A DNA stretch of 64,000 nt from Mermis nigrescens. Taxonomy: Eukaryota; Nematoda; Enoplea; Mermithida; Mermithidae. The first letter of the stretch is position 1; every line of letters starts with the position of its first letter. This document shows positions 24,560-36,142 of the stretch, piece after piece. Both the position numbers and the translations under genes were made by a program. The notes below the pieces were generated by a model. It saw only the letters and a program-made list of their open reading frames with translations, did not search any database and had not been told where the DNA came from. The stretch covers positions 620,001-684,000 of the forward strand of contig JAVLUZ010000261.1 in NCBI GenBank assembly GCA_036768485.1, given 5' to 3'.

Positions 24560-25080
24560 AAGTGTTTTTTTGTATTCGCCAAAGATTTTTCCCGATGTAC
24601 GAAGACTTTTCAGGACTATCTTTGTACATGTACAAAGATTTTTGGGAAGATAAAAACTGTGAAAAGGTGTAAAATTCCACAAAATTTTTCGGCGCTTCGC
24701 TCCGATATGGAAAATTGTCTGTCCTATATATTTTAAAATGGCAAAATTTGTATTTAGAATGGAAAAATGTCAAATTTTTAGGCGCTTCGCGCCGTTTTGA
24801 GACAATTTTAGTAATTTTTGGCGTTAGAAACCCAGAAATTAGCTAAAATATACAATCAAAAGTCAAAATACCCTGTTTTACCACACTAAAATCGCTACTG
24901 TACCATATTATAGTAAGCAAAAATTTGTGTGTACAAAATGTACAAAGACTTTTGGGTACCATCTTTGTACATGCACAAACGGACCGTGTACAAAAAAACA
25001 CTGGTACAAAATGTACAAAGACTTTTGGGTACCATCTTTGTTCATGTATATACAAAGGTACGTTGTACAAAAAAACACTG
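24560..25080. mobile_element. MITE of the CAGTGTTTTTTGTAC family with duplicated end
   Basis: Begins AAGTGTTTTTTTGTATTCGCC and ends GTACAAAAAAACACTG. Carries hairpins at 24691-24703 (one change) and 24781-24793 (perfect). The last 75 bp (about 25006-25080) repeat the preceding stretch, including AAAATGTACAAAGACTTTTG, so one terminus is duplicated. It lies in the outer hAT, beyond the inner one. Confidence 0.7.
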
Positions 25081-25887
25081 TCACATACTGATAGTAGGTA
25101 TGCGAAAATGTGTATGTTTAAAAATATATTTGAATAATATTGCTACAAAAATTTGTTAGCTCATACAAAAACCTTTTCGGAGATCTCTGTACAAGCACAA
25201 GAAGCTCGTACATTAAAATAGAGTCGGCTAATAATAGTCCACCACTTAATTTGCTGGTCCTCCAATTTGGGATTTCACCCCTCCCTCAACTCTGGACCTT
25301 AGGAAACTATAGGAGACATATTTAGTTTATCGGATCGGACGCAATTCTGCAGCAAAGTTTACATTCGCCTATAATTAACCTCCGTCCTAATAACTATTAC
25401 ACAAGAAACGCGTTTTAAAGCACGCGGTTCCCATTCAATTAAATGTAAGTGTTTTTTGTAAAAATAGGTTGTTCAAAACATACAATTCAACTAGAAATAG
25501 AACGTATTTGTCAACTCTAAATCTTTTAGCCATAGCCATGAATGAATGAGTTAAAAGTAGCATTTAGTTTAAGTAAGTTAAGTGGAGGAATCGAAAACAT
25601 GCAGATTTTCCAGAACATTTATTCAGTAAAAGCTCATTTATACACAGTAGCAAAGTTATAACAAGGATTAAGTAAGTATACATATGGTCTAGTCAGTACA
25701 GCTCTCAAAATTAACACTTGCTCATTGATAAATAAGTGCTAGTATCAAAGCCTGTACAAAATACGAATTACACTAAATTTTTTCCCGGCCCCGGCCATTT
25801 TTCGACCTTGCCCCGGCCGGGGCTGGGGATGCTTAAAAATGGCCGGGGATTGGCCGGGGCAGGGGCCAGGGCCCTGGTCGATCACTA

Positions 25888-25895
25888 GGTGAGAG
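25888..25895. repeat. Target duplication GGTGAGAG (right) of outer hAT
   Basis: Exact copy of 17631-17638. The LINE reverse transcriptase frame resumes across the pair. Confidence 0.9.
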
Positions 25896-26402
25896 CAACA
25901 CTGTTTTCAACTTTTTAATAAAATATGCACACAAGCCATCGGGGTCAAGCGACAAAGTGGGCTTAAGCCTACTTATGGATTCAGAAATAGTCAGAACATC
26001 AAATTTTACAGAAAGAGGATGAGCATCACTTTTGACTCTGTTTGCTGAAATGGGGAGAAACAAGATCGTCAATAACAAAATTACTCGCAAAAAAGAGTTG
26101 TAAGCATTAGCTTTTTCAAAATCATTATCTATCATCCTACCATCACACATTAATATTGAAGCTGACTTTGTCTTTCTTAACCGGTCATTTACAAAAGAAT
26201 AAAAATTTTTTACATTTCGAGAATTTAAAAGCTTACGTTCCTCCCTCGTGAAAAGATCTTTCAAAGCAAATTTAATTTCTTTAGTAATCTTCTTATACTT
26301 GCTTAAAATAACAGGGCAACGACTCTTTTTATACTTTTCCCAAAGTTCCTTTTTAATTACTTGCAATTTACGACACGACTTTGGCAGTGATTTTTTATGC
26401 AC
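25896..26402 (-). pseudogene. LINE ORF2, linker before reverse transcriptase
   Basis: Read on the minus strand: MHKKSLPKSCRKL, then VNDRLRKTKSA, then SLDPDGLCAYFIKKL just before the hAT insertion. The region between endonuclease and reverse transcriptase typically carries this DPDG-type motif (S.GPDG in many LINEs). It continues into 17630 after removal of the hAT. A frameshift separates it from the endonuclease part. Confidence 0.8.
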
Positions 26403-26518
26403 AGTATGCTTAAAGGGAACGTATCAATATATAGCCTCATTAATTATGTCAAGAAAAACAACATAAAAATCGTTAATGCTAATGCAATGGGTAAAACAGA
26501 GGTGCCAATCGATAGAGG

Positions 26519-27190
26519 CTAAAAAATCTTGATAGATGCATAGTCCGCTTTTCTAAAGTCATACTCAAGGGAAGTTTTGTTGGGTACTACAGACGCAGGT
26601 AAACTGAACTCAATGCTACAATGATCACTATTAGAGAAAGGTTCAGTAGTTAATACATTGAAGACAAGATTGCTGGAAGTACACAAAATTAGATCAAGAA
26701 TATTTTCATCTCTATTTGGATCAAAAGATAATTGTATAAGACCAAGATTGACAAAACAATCATAAAATACTTGTGTCACAGGGTTTCTATAAGCAGAGAT
26801 AATATTCAAATTCAAATCAGGCAAATTAAAATCACCTAGTAGGATACAATTTTGAGCATTTTCGACATAATGTTCAAATAATTTACTTAACTTATTAGCG
26901 ATTTCTGAGTCATATTGGGGTGGATGATAACACATTATGAATCTGACAGATTTTTTACACAAGTGAAAATCACAAACTAATACTTCAGGACACAAGAATT
27001 CTTCCACAATAGAAACATTGTTGATTTTTAGGGACTTCTTGAAAAAGAGTGCAACACCTCCTCCCCTATAGCCAATTCTGTCACATCTGTGAACAGAATA
27101 AGTTGCATATGGACAAATAAGGCCATCAGAAATATGATCATGTAACCATGTCTCAGAGACGAACACTAAATCATAACGTCTGAAGAAAGT
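26519..27190 (-). pseudogene. LINE ORF2, APE-type endonuclease domain
   Basis: Minus-strand frame with the standard endonuclease blocks in order: VSETWL (catalytic glutamate), DRIGYRGGGVALF, CYHPP, LLGDFNLPDLN (D and N), ENILDLIL, and SNSDHCSIEF (the SDH histidine). All catalytic positions I can check are kept. The ORF breaks after FRKADYAS, where a frameshift near 26519 leads into the linker. The enzyme nicks target DNA before reverse transcription. Confidence 0.88.
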
Positions 27191-27306
27191 AGAGCATGAA
27201 ATTCAGATATCTTATTTTGCAAACTTCTAGCATTAAATAAAACACAGTTGATATTGATTTTCTTAGAATTTAGCTTTTTAACAGGAACAGTAGGGGCGTG
27301 AACTCC

Positions 27307-28151
27307 CTAAGGGCGAGGCAAAAGACGCTTAAACTGCTTCAACTCATAAGAATTACGATTGATGAACCAATTCATCTCGCCCGAATCCCGTTTTTCAGCC
27401 AATTCAGCGTTCAAATGGCGAAGGGTTTTGCGCTGTTGCCAAGTGCAATCAGGTCTAGCATAGACCTTCGATCGACGGCCTCGATCAGAAAATTTTGAAA
27501 CGCAACGGATCAATTCGGCCTTTGATTGTTCGGAATCACACTTTACCTTAAGGATCCGTGGCAAATCGCAATTGTCCTTCCTCGAGACGATGACAGGGCC
27601 CGACCGACGGATGCTGACGAGTTTTGTCGTGTCAAAACCGGTCTGTGAGGCAAAAGCGCTTGACATCATCGTCCAATTTCTCGTCTTGATTGATCGGGAG
27701 CGAAGTTTTCCAGGACGACAGTGGTCTTTTTTGACTCGGCTTCCATCGTATCACGAACAGCACTAATGACCATCTTGTTGAGATCCATTGGTGGATGGAC
27801 AGCAGCTAGATTGTTCGGAGCAGGATTTTTCGTGACCAGATCAGTTAGCACTTGTTGAGACGACTTGTAACCGTAGATTCGAATGAAGCGTAACCGTTTT
27901 TCCAAGCTGGTGAGCTTAGATTCGAGCGAAAACATGCGTTTCCCCATCGGCAAACAGATGGGGCAAAAATACAATTGATCCAAATCGGCCATAACATTGA
28001 ACTGAACGTCCGCCAGGCCAAGGCAACCAGCGTGGAACCACTTGTCGCAAAAATCGCAGCGAAGCGCCTTTGCATCGTCGTCCACATGACCTCTGCACTT
28101 TCCGCACGACTCGAGATCGAATTTCAGATCACTAGCTCGTTTTTTCGCCAT
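27307..28151 (-). pseudogene. LINE ORF1 with PHD-type zinc finger (frameshifted)
   Basis: The ATG at 28149-28151 opens a frame with SCGKCRG, ALRCDFCDKWFHAGC and YFCPIC, a C4HC3 pattern of the PHD type at about residues 16-65. A short heptad-like helix FSLESKLTSLEKRLR follows. A frameshift near 27667 leads to the second half with VYARPDCTWQQRKTLRHL and LAEKRDSGEMNW, a block common at the end of ORF1 in these LINEs. ORF1 proteins bind the element RNA. The role of the PHD finger is not known to me. Confidence 0.85.
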
Positions 28152-28230
28152 TGAATGAATATCGTATCAGAGCGTTCCTCTAATGAGGGTCAAAATAATT
28201 TTGGCACCTTAATAATTCTGGGTGAACGTT

Positions 28231-28246
28231 GACCTAAGCATCTATA
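28231..28246. repeat. Target duplication GACCTAAGCATCTATA of the LINE
   Basis: Matches 16051-16066 at the LINE 3' end. Further GACCTAAGC words follow at 28251 and 28270. Confidence 0.8.
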
Positions 28247-28850
28247 ACTCGACCTAAGCGGAGCGACCTCGACCTAAGCAGCCGAAAACACCTTCTCAGT
28301 TAAACTAAGCCTAAGCCTAAGCGTCATCTAGGCAGAAACTTGAATTTTCACATTATCTAGACTGAAAGAACATGCAAAAAATTATTTTTTCGATTTGAAA
28401 ATTTTCAAACAAAATTTTTTCTCCTTAAAATAAAAGTTATTTTTTTGTAATCAGCGACCTTGAAAATGTCAGATACATATGTTTTCAGCCCAAATTCGGA
28501 ACATTTTTGGTAAACTGTAAAATACCTCACTTTATTGTAGCTATATCCTGAGTAACTCTATCTTCACCAATATTGGTCCGTTTTTCATAAAAAGTTTTTT
28601 TCCGCACTTTCTTTATGCATGTCCTCCTCATTTCAATCAATATTGTTCCTTTCCACGTACATCTGCAAGTTTTCCGTTCACACCATATAGTAAAGTTTAG
28701 CCCTGGTTCACATATGTATTAAGATAGCCACGTTATAAGTACGTATACAACAAGTATTATCGGGTGAAAGCTGCCACCTAAGTGGTTTGATTTGAGTCAA
28801 GTCGAAAACAAATAAGGCAGTCATCAGATTTTTTCCAGTAGATTCATGTG

Positions 28851-28997
28851 ACTGACCAGAATGTTGGTGCTAGCATTTAAAATAAGCCTAAGCAATGGGA
28901 TGCAACTCGCGTCGCTTGCTTCGCTTGCTCCGCTCGTCGCATCCCATTACTCAGGCTTATTTTAAACGCTGGCACCAACATTTTGGTCAGTCCATGA
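28851..28997. repeat. Long palindrome (arms about 55 bp)
   Basis: GACTGACCAGAATGTTGGTG near 28851 returns inverted as CACCAACATTTTGGTCAGTC near 28975. The arms also share ATAAGCCT and GGGATGC. The loop is CpG-rich and contains repeated CGCTTGCT. Confidence 0.8.
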
Positions 28998-29071
28998 TAC
29001 TAAGCCTAAGCCTAATCAGCTGGTAAACCAGCAAAACATCACAAATAGCTTGCAATCTTTATCAAAATTAA

Positions 29072-29143
29072 CCAGCGTTAGTCGATTGGTTATGGTTCTG
29101 GACTTTAGAGCAAGGGGTCCACGTTTCGAATCCGACTGCCAGC
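29072..29143 (+). pseudogene. tRNA-like sequence (degenerate, probably SINE head)
   Basis: A box-A-like TAGTCGATTGG and a box-B-like GTTTCGAATCC stand at normal tRNA spacing, with CTGGACTTTAGAG in the anticodon region. The acceptor, anticodon and T stems do not pair properly, so this is not a working tRNA. It may be a tRNA-derived SINE promoter. Confidence 0.55.
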
Positions 29144-29475
29144 AACTTTCTCTCGTTTCCTCAGATGCTATCGACCGCACACATATGCCCTTATAATATG
29201 ACTATGTTAATACATATGTGAACCAGCTACACGAATGCCAAAATTTTTTCTCACTTTTTCCGACCTTTTTCCACGTTTTTTGGGGAGGTCAGGTCTAAGA
29301 ACATTAAAAATAGAGCGCCTGTGTTGAAAAATCAGTGTTTCTTAAGTAGAAAATTTTATGTACACATGCAATAGCGGTGTTTGATGCACTTTTTGTATAA
29401 AAATTTCGCGCTCAATCCCAAAATTTTGGTTAACAAATAGACCAAAAAGTGGAAAAAAAACGGTGGTCCAGATTA

Positions 29476-29789
29476 CAGTCTGACCAGCTCATCTGGGCCC
29501 TGTTTCATAAACTGTTTTCATAAGTAATAAGTACTGAATTCATAAGTAAATAAGTAAAATCCTGTTGCATAAAAATAAGTTATTAATTCATAAGTGTCTC
29601 ATAAGCGAATTTTCATATTTTTTTTCGATTTCGTTGCATGAGAGTGGCGATTAACTTATGAGAAAAAAGCAAAAATGTTCAACAACCTCTTAAGATCTAT
29701 GAAAATGTTACAATTCTGTGTTAATTTTCTGTTGTGAAACATGGTTAAACGAAGTAATTGATAATAGCATTTTATGTCCTCGAAAAATT
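29476..29789. other. Stretch of ATAAGT repeats
   Basis: The word CATAAGTAA or ATAAGT recurs several times between 29518 and 29600 and is echoed inverted as ACTTATGAG at about 29655. It looks like a short foldback MITE, but I could not define its ends. Confidence 0.35.
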
Positions 29790-32500
29790 ATCAAATTTTT
29801 CAGCTTCTGATCGAGTAAATAAACGAGGCGGCGGGGTCATTGTCTTTGTAAAATCGTTCTGAGTATATTCCTAACGAACTGAGTATATCTGACTCTTTAG
29901 TTATTGATTTTTTTCATGGTCAGGATAGAATTAGATTTCTTCTTATTTATAGGCTTCCTCACTACGATTTAAATCATGCCTTAAGAATCTGTAATTTGAT
30001 AGAATGGGTAAATAATTGCTCTTATCCCGTAATTATCTTGAAGGATTTAATTTACCAAAAAATGATTGGGCCTTGGGTACCTTCGCATCCGATTCTCTTA
30101 ATGAATTGTTTTACAACTGTTTTCCGTCTACAGGATAAACACAATTAGTTTTAGATCAAAGCCATGATACAAATATTATTGATGTTATTTTTGCAGCAAA
30201 TAATGTTTTTAATGTTAAAGTACTACTCCTCCTTTTTTACAAGTGACCACAGTTCAATATCTTTTGAAACTCTGATAACTTCACCTGCTACTTATGTAGA
30301 CTCTCACTTTAATTTTCAGAAAGCAGACTATCTTAGTATTGGTAGCTTTATTTCTACTATTTCTTGACCTGATCTTTTTCGACCTGTTTAAATGTTAACG
30401 ATATGCATAATGTATTTTTAAATGTCTTTAGGCCTCTTATTTTTACTTTTGTTCCCAAAGTCAAAGCAAAGCCTTCCAAATTTTCATACCATAAAGTTTT
30501 ACAAAAACTATTTTCCAAAAACGGTTTTTTGAAAAAAATACAAAAAATATTGTGCACTTATATGTAAACAGAGGTATCGTAATCACTGTAAAATTTTACT
30601 CAAAGAAAAATCATAATCATTTTTGTTTACAGGAAGGTAATTTATTGCAACATAGCGTTCCCAAATTGTAAATAATCGTTTAAATAATTCTCGAAGCATT
30701 CCACCTCTTACTTCCACCGGCAATAACGTAGTAACTGATCTTTTTTGTAAAACTAATATGTCTAATCATTACTTCTCTTCTGTGTTCACGAATGACAATA
30801 TTAACAATTCTTTTGTTTTTTCTGAATCGGTGCGATTTTTTACTATTTCGAACATCGTTTTTGACGAAAATAACGTTTCACGGGCGATTGCTAATATGAA
30901 AAATTTGACTTCAATTGCGCCTGATGGATTAAGTAACTTTTGTGTCAAAAAGATTAGCTTATTATCTTCTTAAACCCCTTATCAGTATTTTTACTGTTTC
31001 ATTTATCAGGTGATGTTCCAGACATTTGGAGGGAGGCTTACATTGTACTCATAATCAAAAAGGGTGACCCCACATTACCTGAAAATTATCATCCCATTTA
31101 TTGATGTTGCCCAACTTGTAAGATAATGGAAAGTATTATTAATACTCAACTATCAATTTATTTATCTACTAATAAGTTAATATCACCTTTTCAATATGGT
31201 TTCCAAAAAATAAATCTTGTGAACTGAAATTATTAAATTGAAAGTATTTTTGGGTTAAATCACTGGAATGTAAAGAAACCGTTGATATTATTTATATAGA
31301 CTTTGCTAAAGCCTTTGACAAAGTCGGTATATCTAAACTTCTTGTTGAATTAACTAGTTACGGTATTGAACAGCACCTATTTCATTGGTTTAGGGCTTTT
31401 CTATCTAATCGTATTCAGTGTGTTTGCATTAATCAGTGTTTTTCAGATTATGCTGATGTTACAAGTGGAGTTATTCAAGGGTCCATTCTTGGACCTACGT
31501 TGTTTTTGATTTTTATGAATGATATTTTTGATAAATTGTCAAGTTATACTTTTATGTTCGCGGATGACCTAAAAATATTTAATCTTTCTTGCAATTATCA
31601 AATACTTCAGACCGATTTAGATAGAATTTCTATTTGGGCCATTGCTTACCAATATCGGATTCTAAATGCACAGCCCTATATTTGGGCAAAAATAATCCTA
31701 AATTGTCATATACTATCAGTACACAAGTTATTACGGACGATTCTGTCTATGTTCGCGATCTATGTAGGCGTGCTAATTGCGCATAACCTGAAATTCAAAG
31801 AGCATTACAGCAGTATAATCAAGAAAGCTTTCTTGAGATCTATCTTAATCAGAAAATCCTTCTTTTTGCATGATAAAAATAATCTCGTTAAGGCCTTCAT
31901 TGTTTATGTCAGACCGATCCTTGAATATTCCTGTGCTTTATGGAATCCCTCTTATATTAGTGATATCAACAGGCTGGAGGCTCTTCAGGGTAAATTTACT
32001 AAATTTATAGTTGGATATCATAGCCCTCTTTCTTACGACAAACGACTTAACCAGCTTAACTTGTGTTGATTAGAATTACGTCGCCTGCAAATGTGCTTAT
32101 GTATGATGTACCAAATTATTAGTCAAAAATCTTGTCTTTCCATGACAGATTTTTTTGTGCTTAATAAAAGTACTACTCGCTGCACAAAATGTTTCAAGCT
32201 AGTTGTACCTCATGTCCGTTCTAATTTACAGAAATTTGATTTTTTATAAATATATCTGTTTGGAATCACCTAACTGATTTTGCAGATTCTTTCCCTAACT
32301 TAAATATATTCAAATCTAGATTAATTGATGTCGACTTATCCAAATTTATTAGAAGGCGGGCTTAAATTGTCATTTTCATGACTCGCTCGCGCCTTTTGCT
32401 GTACGCTTTAATTCTATCGACTGTACGTTTCATTACTCTTTTACATCCTTCGTAATTGTTGCGTTTTCAGTAATAAATTATTTCATTCATTCATTCAAGT
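29790..32500 (+). pseudogene. LINE relic, plus strand (endonuclease and reverse transcriptase)
   Basis: Broken frames in order: a GGGVIVFVKS-type endonuclease block near 29830, LLIYRLPHYD near 29940, a TSIAPDGLSNF linker near 30910, YIDFAKAFDKV near 31300, [16 protein letters not shown] near 31470, and MFADDLKIF near 31555. The FADD box is intact here, unlike the LINE at 16-28 kb. Many stops and shifts show it is old. A tail of ATTC repeats near 32490 marks the 3' end. It is a cousin, not a copy, of the other LINE. Confidence 0.8.
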
Positions 32501-32779
32501 CCTTTTGCGATTTTTGGTAGCTCTAGTGAAAGTGATGATGAACTTTTCCGTGCTCCTCTTGTGTGAAAAAACGTAGGTATTTTTTGTCCAAGAATAAACT
32601 TTAATCCCATCCCCAGTGAAAATGTGTCGAGGTTTCGTTTGACGGATGATCATGTCAAATCGTTCTTAATGGGCATCGCTATCAAATCAATCAAAATTTA
32701 TCTGTCATCAATGAAAGTGAACAAATAAATGTAATGTTACATAAGAAATATAGCATAATTGCTTAAATAATATGATAAT

Positions 32780-33400
32780 ATTTGATGGATGCAGATGCGT
32801 AAAGGCAAACGAAGAATGCGCTTAATTACGGCCCTTACGGAAATTGGCAAAGTCAAGTTGTTTCAATCATATCATAAATACTTTCGAGTTAGGAGCTTGT
32901 ATAAATTGCTCATGCAAAGAATTCCACAAAGAAACCACACTATTACAAAAATCGTATTTTCTAATATTCAAATTCGATTTGTTTATTATTAGTTTGTGAG
33001 AGTTTACTACACGATTCGATGGCATATTGAAGGTAAAACATTCTTCAAAAGGCAAAGTCTGAAAATTGACGATGGAATAGACCATGCTTAAATCAAGGTG
33101 AAGCCGCCGGAGTTCTAAGCATTCAAGACACAATTCTTTCAATCTAAAATCATAAGATAACGTTTTATCACTAAATAACCGTTTGGTAAACCTTCATTGT
33201 ACATTTTCAACTAAATTAATGTCCTTAATGAGATAGGGGTTCCAAACCACAGTACTATATTTAAGAATAGGTCTGACATAAGTTTTGAAAGCCTTGATCA
33301 GCATGGCTTCATTTCTTGAAATAAAAGTCCGGAAAATCAAGTTCGAGATTCTCATCGATTTTTTACTATATATTTGCAATGCACTCTAGATTTCAAAGTT
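32780..33400 (-). pseudogene. 5'-truncated LINE relic, minus strand
   Basis: Two frames on the minus strand give TYVRPILKYSTVVWNPYL and, after a shift, LELRRLHLDLSMVYSIV and FCNSVVSLWNSLHEQF. These are the C-terminal ORF2 region of the same LINE group. It faces the plus-strand relic at 29790-32500 tail to tail, about 290 bp away. Confidence 0.78.
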
Positions 33401-34773
33401 TGATATCAAAACACCAAGGTCTTTCATCTCAGTCACATCTTCATCTCAGTCCTTCATCTCAGTCACATCAAATCATTTTGTAAATTAGTAAAGTTGACAA
33501 TACATGTCAGATACAATAATAAACAAATAGTTTTTGTGAATTACGAAGGAAATGATAAAATAAAAATATTAATTCAGTCCAGTGTGGTGTGTCGGAACAA
33601 TTTTTTTCGATTTTTCTCTTTTTAATTGGTTTTGGTAATAATTTAGTATTCTAAACCATGAAATATTACAAAAAGTTATTAAACGCACAGAGTCACTAAA
33701 AAAGTTACTCCTTACAAAGCTAATTTTGTGTTACTAAATGGGTCAGAAAATTTTACTAAATTTAGCGACAAAGTTAATAATATGAAAACCGTAAAAAAGT
33801 TGATTTTGTGAAAAGTAAAGTCAACCAGTTAGAGGGAAAGCCAACGTTGTCATGCATCGAAGAAATTGAGAATAAAATCGCAGAAAATCAAAACATTTAA
33901 ACCTTTGTGAAAGAATTTTTAATGTTGATTTAAATAAAATTCAAAGGTTTAAAGTCTTGGAGGTTGGAAAGTCCCAGAAAGTTACGAAAAGGACATTTTA
34001 TAATGGAGTTGGGGATGGGGAGTTCATATTTGAAAGAATTAGGTGGCGGTCGGCATTATTGACCGAGTTACAGGCTGTTGAAAGTTTTAAGATAGGATAG
34101 GTGGTTTAAGCATAGGTGATTTGTTCATGTGTTTAAGGATAGGCGAAAAGTAAGCTCTGCCTTTGTGAATGTTTTGGACAGTCTCCGAAGCGTTGGGGGA
34201 CTCTGACTGAGTGGGTTTACCCAAGTCTTAGGCTTAGTTATGTGCATTCACATTGATAAACCATGAAAACATAAAAAACTCAAAAAAACCAAAATTTCAG
34301 AAATTTTCAAATATTAGATTTTCCGACCCTAATACAAACTCGTAGATGCTCGTCGACTTATTCATGATTTATCTTTATGATGGAATGCGCACAGCATTAC
34401 CGAAACTTTTAAAAACATGAGGGCAATGCAGAAATTTTGTAAAGAAATGGGTTATCGATGAGGATGTTGATCGTCGTTTTTTGTGTTTTATTGTGTCCAG
34501 GGTTGGAAAAAACTACAGTTTGAGAATTTCCGAAATTTTGGTTTTTAATGGTTTTTTATGGTTTTTATGCTTTTTAAATGTTGAATTTTGGTTTTGATAT
34601 TTTATCCGTGAGTACAAGTGTTACAATGCTTTATTATGATTAAAAGCTACTAAATCAAAGAACAGACATGAGTTGTCAAACCAATTATTCAGGAAAAATA
34701 GCAAAAGTCAGCAATTTCGACTATTGAAATTACCGAATCTGACGTTTTAGTTGAATCGAGGTCGCCTCCAGTG
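33401..34773. other. Stretch without recognised gene
   Basis: Contains a short tandem duplication of CATCTCAGTC near 33424-33470 and, at 34499-34600, TTTTAATGGTTTTTTATGG-type repeats like those at 39048-39120, which resemble transposon subterminal arrays. No coding frame that I trust. Confidence 0.4.
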
Positions 34774-35190
34774 CAGGGGCGGATTTAAGGGGGCGGGGGC
34801 GGCCGCCCCCCATTGACCATAAATATTTGGCGAGATAAAGAATGGATTTGCAATTTGCAATGAGTTTACGCCGTCAGTGACATAATTCTCGAATTTTACC
34901 GGCGCTACGCATCGGATGATACCTATTAATGACATTTATGTACTTTCTTGGCGACCTGGATGCCATTTTTCTGTTCATGTAGGTTTCAAAACAATTTTAA
35001 CAGCAGAAACAGCTATTTTTGCATAGTTTTCTTCTGTTTTCAATTAAAAAATTTCGATGTTTCTCATCAAATGCTATAAATACGGGAAACCAAGCAGTGA
35101 ATCATGCTACTAGACGTCTATCCGCCTTAATTTCATTGAATTTCCGGCGCTTTGCGCCGGATTTTTGTCAAAGTCAAAGAAATTTAATGG
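34774..35190. mobile_element. hAT-type MITE, CAGTGGCGGATC family, cut short
   Basis: Begins CAGGGGCGGATTTAAGG and follows the complete copy at 61722-62334 (inverted) closely, including TTTGGCGAGATAAAGAATGG, CAGCAGAAACAGCT and GACGTCTATCCGCC. At about 35188, after TCAAAGAAATTTAATG, it stops. The remaining third and the other end are missing. The alpha-satellite-like stretch starts here. Confidence 0.8.
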
Positions 35191-35963
35191 CCATATAAAC
35201 ACAAGAAAATTTAAAATTTATGAAATACATTGTGCCAAAAGGATTTGCAAAAGACATAAATGGGCACAACAAAACACAGCTGTGCATATATGGCAATGAG
35301 ACCATTATTCTGTTTGTTTTATACGTCATCCCTTTTCCATAGGCCTGAACTCCAGCTGCCCATACAAATGCAGACAGAATGTTTCACGAGATGACATTGG
35401 TTCAAACTCTGTCAGAAGGCACACACATCACAACGTCATGTTGTTGTGGGAATGACTCTGTCTAGTTCTAGTTAATCCCGTTTCGAAGATTGTTGTTAAA
35501 CAAATACATGTCTGCATGTTGCAGAAGGCATCATACCACTTCACTGCGATTGATAATGGTGAACACTGTGTTCAATCAAAAGCAGTGAATGAGAAGGATG
35601 AAAACACAGAGTCTAGTTTTTATAAGATGTTAACACACAGAGGGCATCGCACACATCACATCATTTTGAATGAATGCAAACGAAAGGTCTGAAGACAAAT
35701 CTAAAAACCACAAATACACATCAACCTGACAAACTTTCAGAGTGTTTCAAACTACTTTGATTTGATTGCAACTAGATCGCATTGCAGATACAGCACTATG
35801 ATAGTCATTATAAGAAGACATATAATGTAAAAAGTAGACAGAATCTCAGATTCGTTTGTGTGAGGGATGCATTCAACATAGGTGGCAACGATTGCTAGCA
35901 GAAAGCACTCTGTTGTACTTGTCTGGAAGATGTATGGCATTGAAGCATACTACACGGGTTCAC

Positions 35964-35979
35964 GGGGGGGGGGGGGGGG
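35964..35979. repeat. G16 run in alpha-like monomer
   Basis: Follows GGTTCAC and precedes AATCAGCAGC. It occupies the place where the satellite consensus has its AAAACTAGACAG segment. See also 36126-36142, 162 bp on. Confidence 0.8.
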
Positions 35980-36125
35980 AATCAGCAGCAAAATTAACTT
36001 ACTGATTTGTGTGTCCATCTCACAGAGTTGAACCTTTACTGTTTTAGTATGGCAGTTTGGAATGCTTGTATATTTGGAGCGCTTTGGAGGGCATTGAGGC
36101 GGATTTGAAAAGGAAATATCTTCAC

Positions 36126-36142
36126 GGGGGGGGGGGGGGGGG
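36126..36142. repeat. G17 run in next alpha-like monomer
   Basis: Lies between ATATCTTCAC and AGTCTCAGAAACTT. In the consensus about 20 bp separate these two words, so the G run replaces that segment rather than being added to it. Confidence 0.8.

Larger units (their letters stand above)
17639..25887. mobile_element. Outer non-autonomous hAT with GGCCGG subterminal arrays
   Basis: The inverted ends are TAGTGATCGACC and GGTCGATCACTA, with a perfect 8-bp duplication outside them, as made by hAT transposases. Just inside each end is a run of GGCCGGGGCC-type words (about 17650-17745 left, 25785-25875 right). The element is 8249 bp, of which 5484 are the nested hAT and its duplication, leaving about 2.8 kb of its own. 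That part holds only a relic of a transposase tail (17898-18040), so it depends on an enzyme from elsewhere. It is younger than the LINE it splits. Confidence 0.88.
16067..28230 (-). mobile_element. Near-complete CR1/L2-like LINE split by a nested hAT
   Basis: Without the nested hAT and its duplicated 8 bp this LINE is about 3.9 kb. It reads on the minus strand: about 80 bp of 5' leader, ORF1 with a PHD finger, ORF2 with an endonuclease and a reverse transcriptase, and a 3' tail of TTG triplets (seen as CAA repeats at 16067-16098). The flanks share GACCTAAGCATCTATA. A PHD-type zinc finger in ORF1 together with an APE-type endonuclease is found in the CR1/L2 group; the clade is inferred. Several frameshifts make it inactive. 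Confidence 0.85.
28703..29225. mobile_element. 523-bp insert with perfect 20-bp inverted ends
   Basis: The ends are CTGGTTCACATATGTATTAA and its exact reverse complement at 29206-29225. Inside are a long palindrome (28851-28997) and a degenerate tRNA-like head (29072-29143). I did not find a clean target duplication. The inverted ends argue for a DNA-transposon type, while the tRNA-like part argues for a SINE; it could be a SINE inserted in a MITE. Confidence 0.6.
28380..29475. repeat. Right arm of the large diverged inverted repeat (interrupted)
   Basis: Counterpart of 15423-15965. The arm is split by an insert at 28703-29225. The outer part (29226-29475) has AGCTACACGAATGCCAAAAT and an ACGGTGGTCCAGATTAC word matching the left arm inverted. 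Confidence 0.6.
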
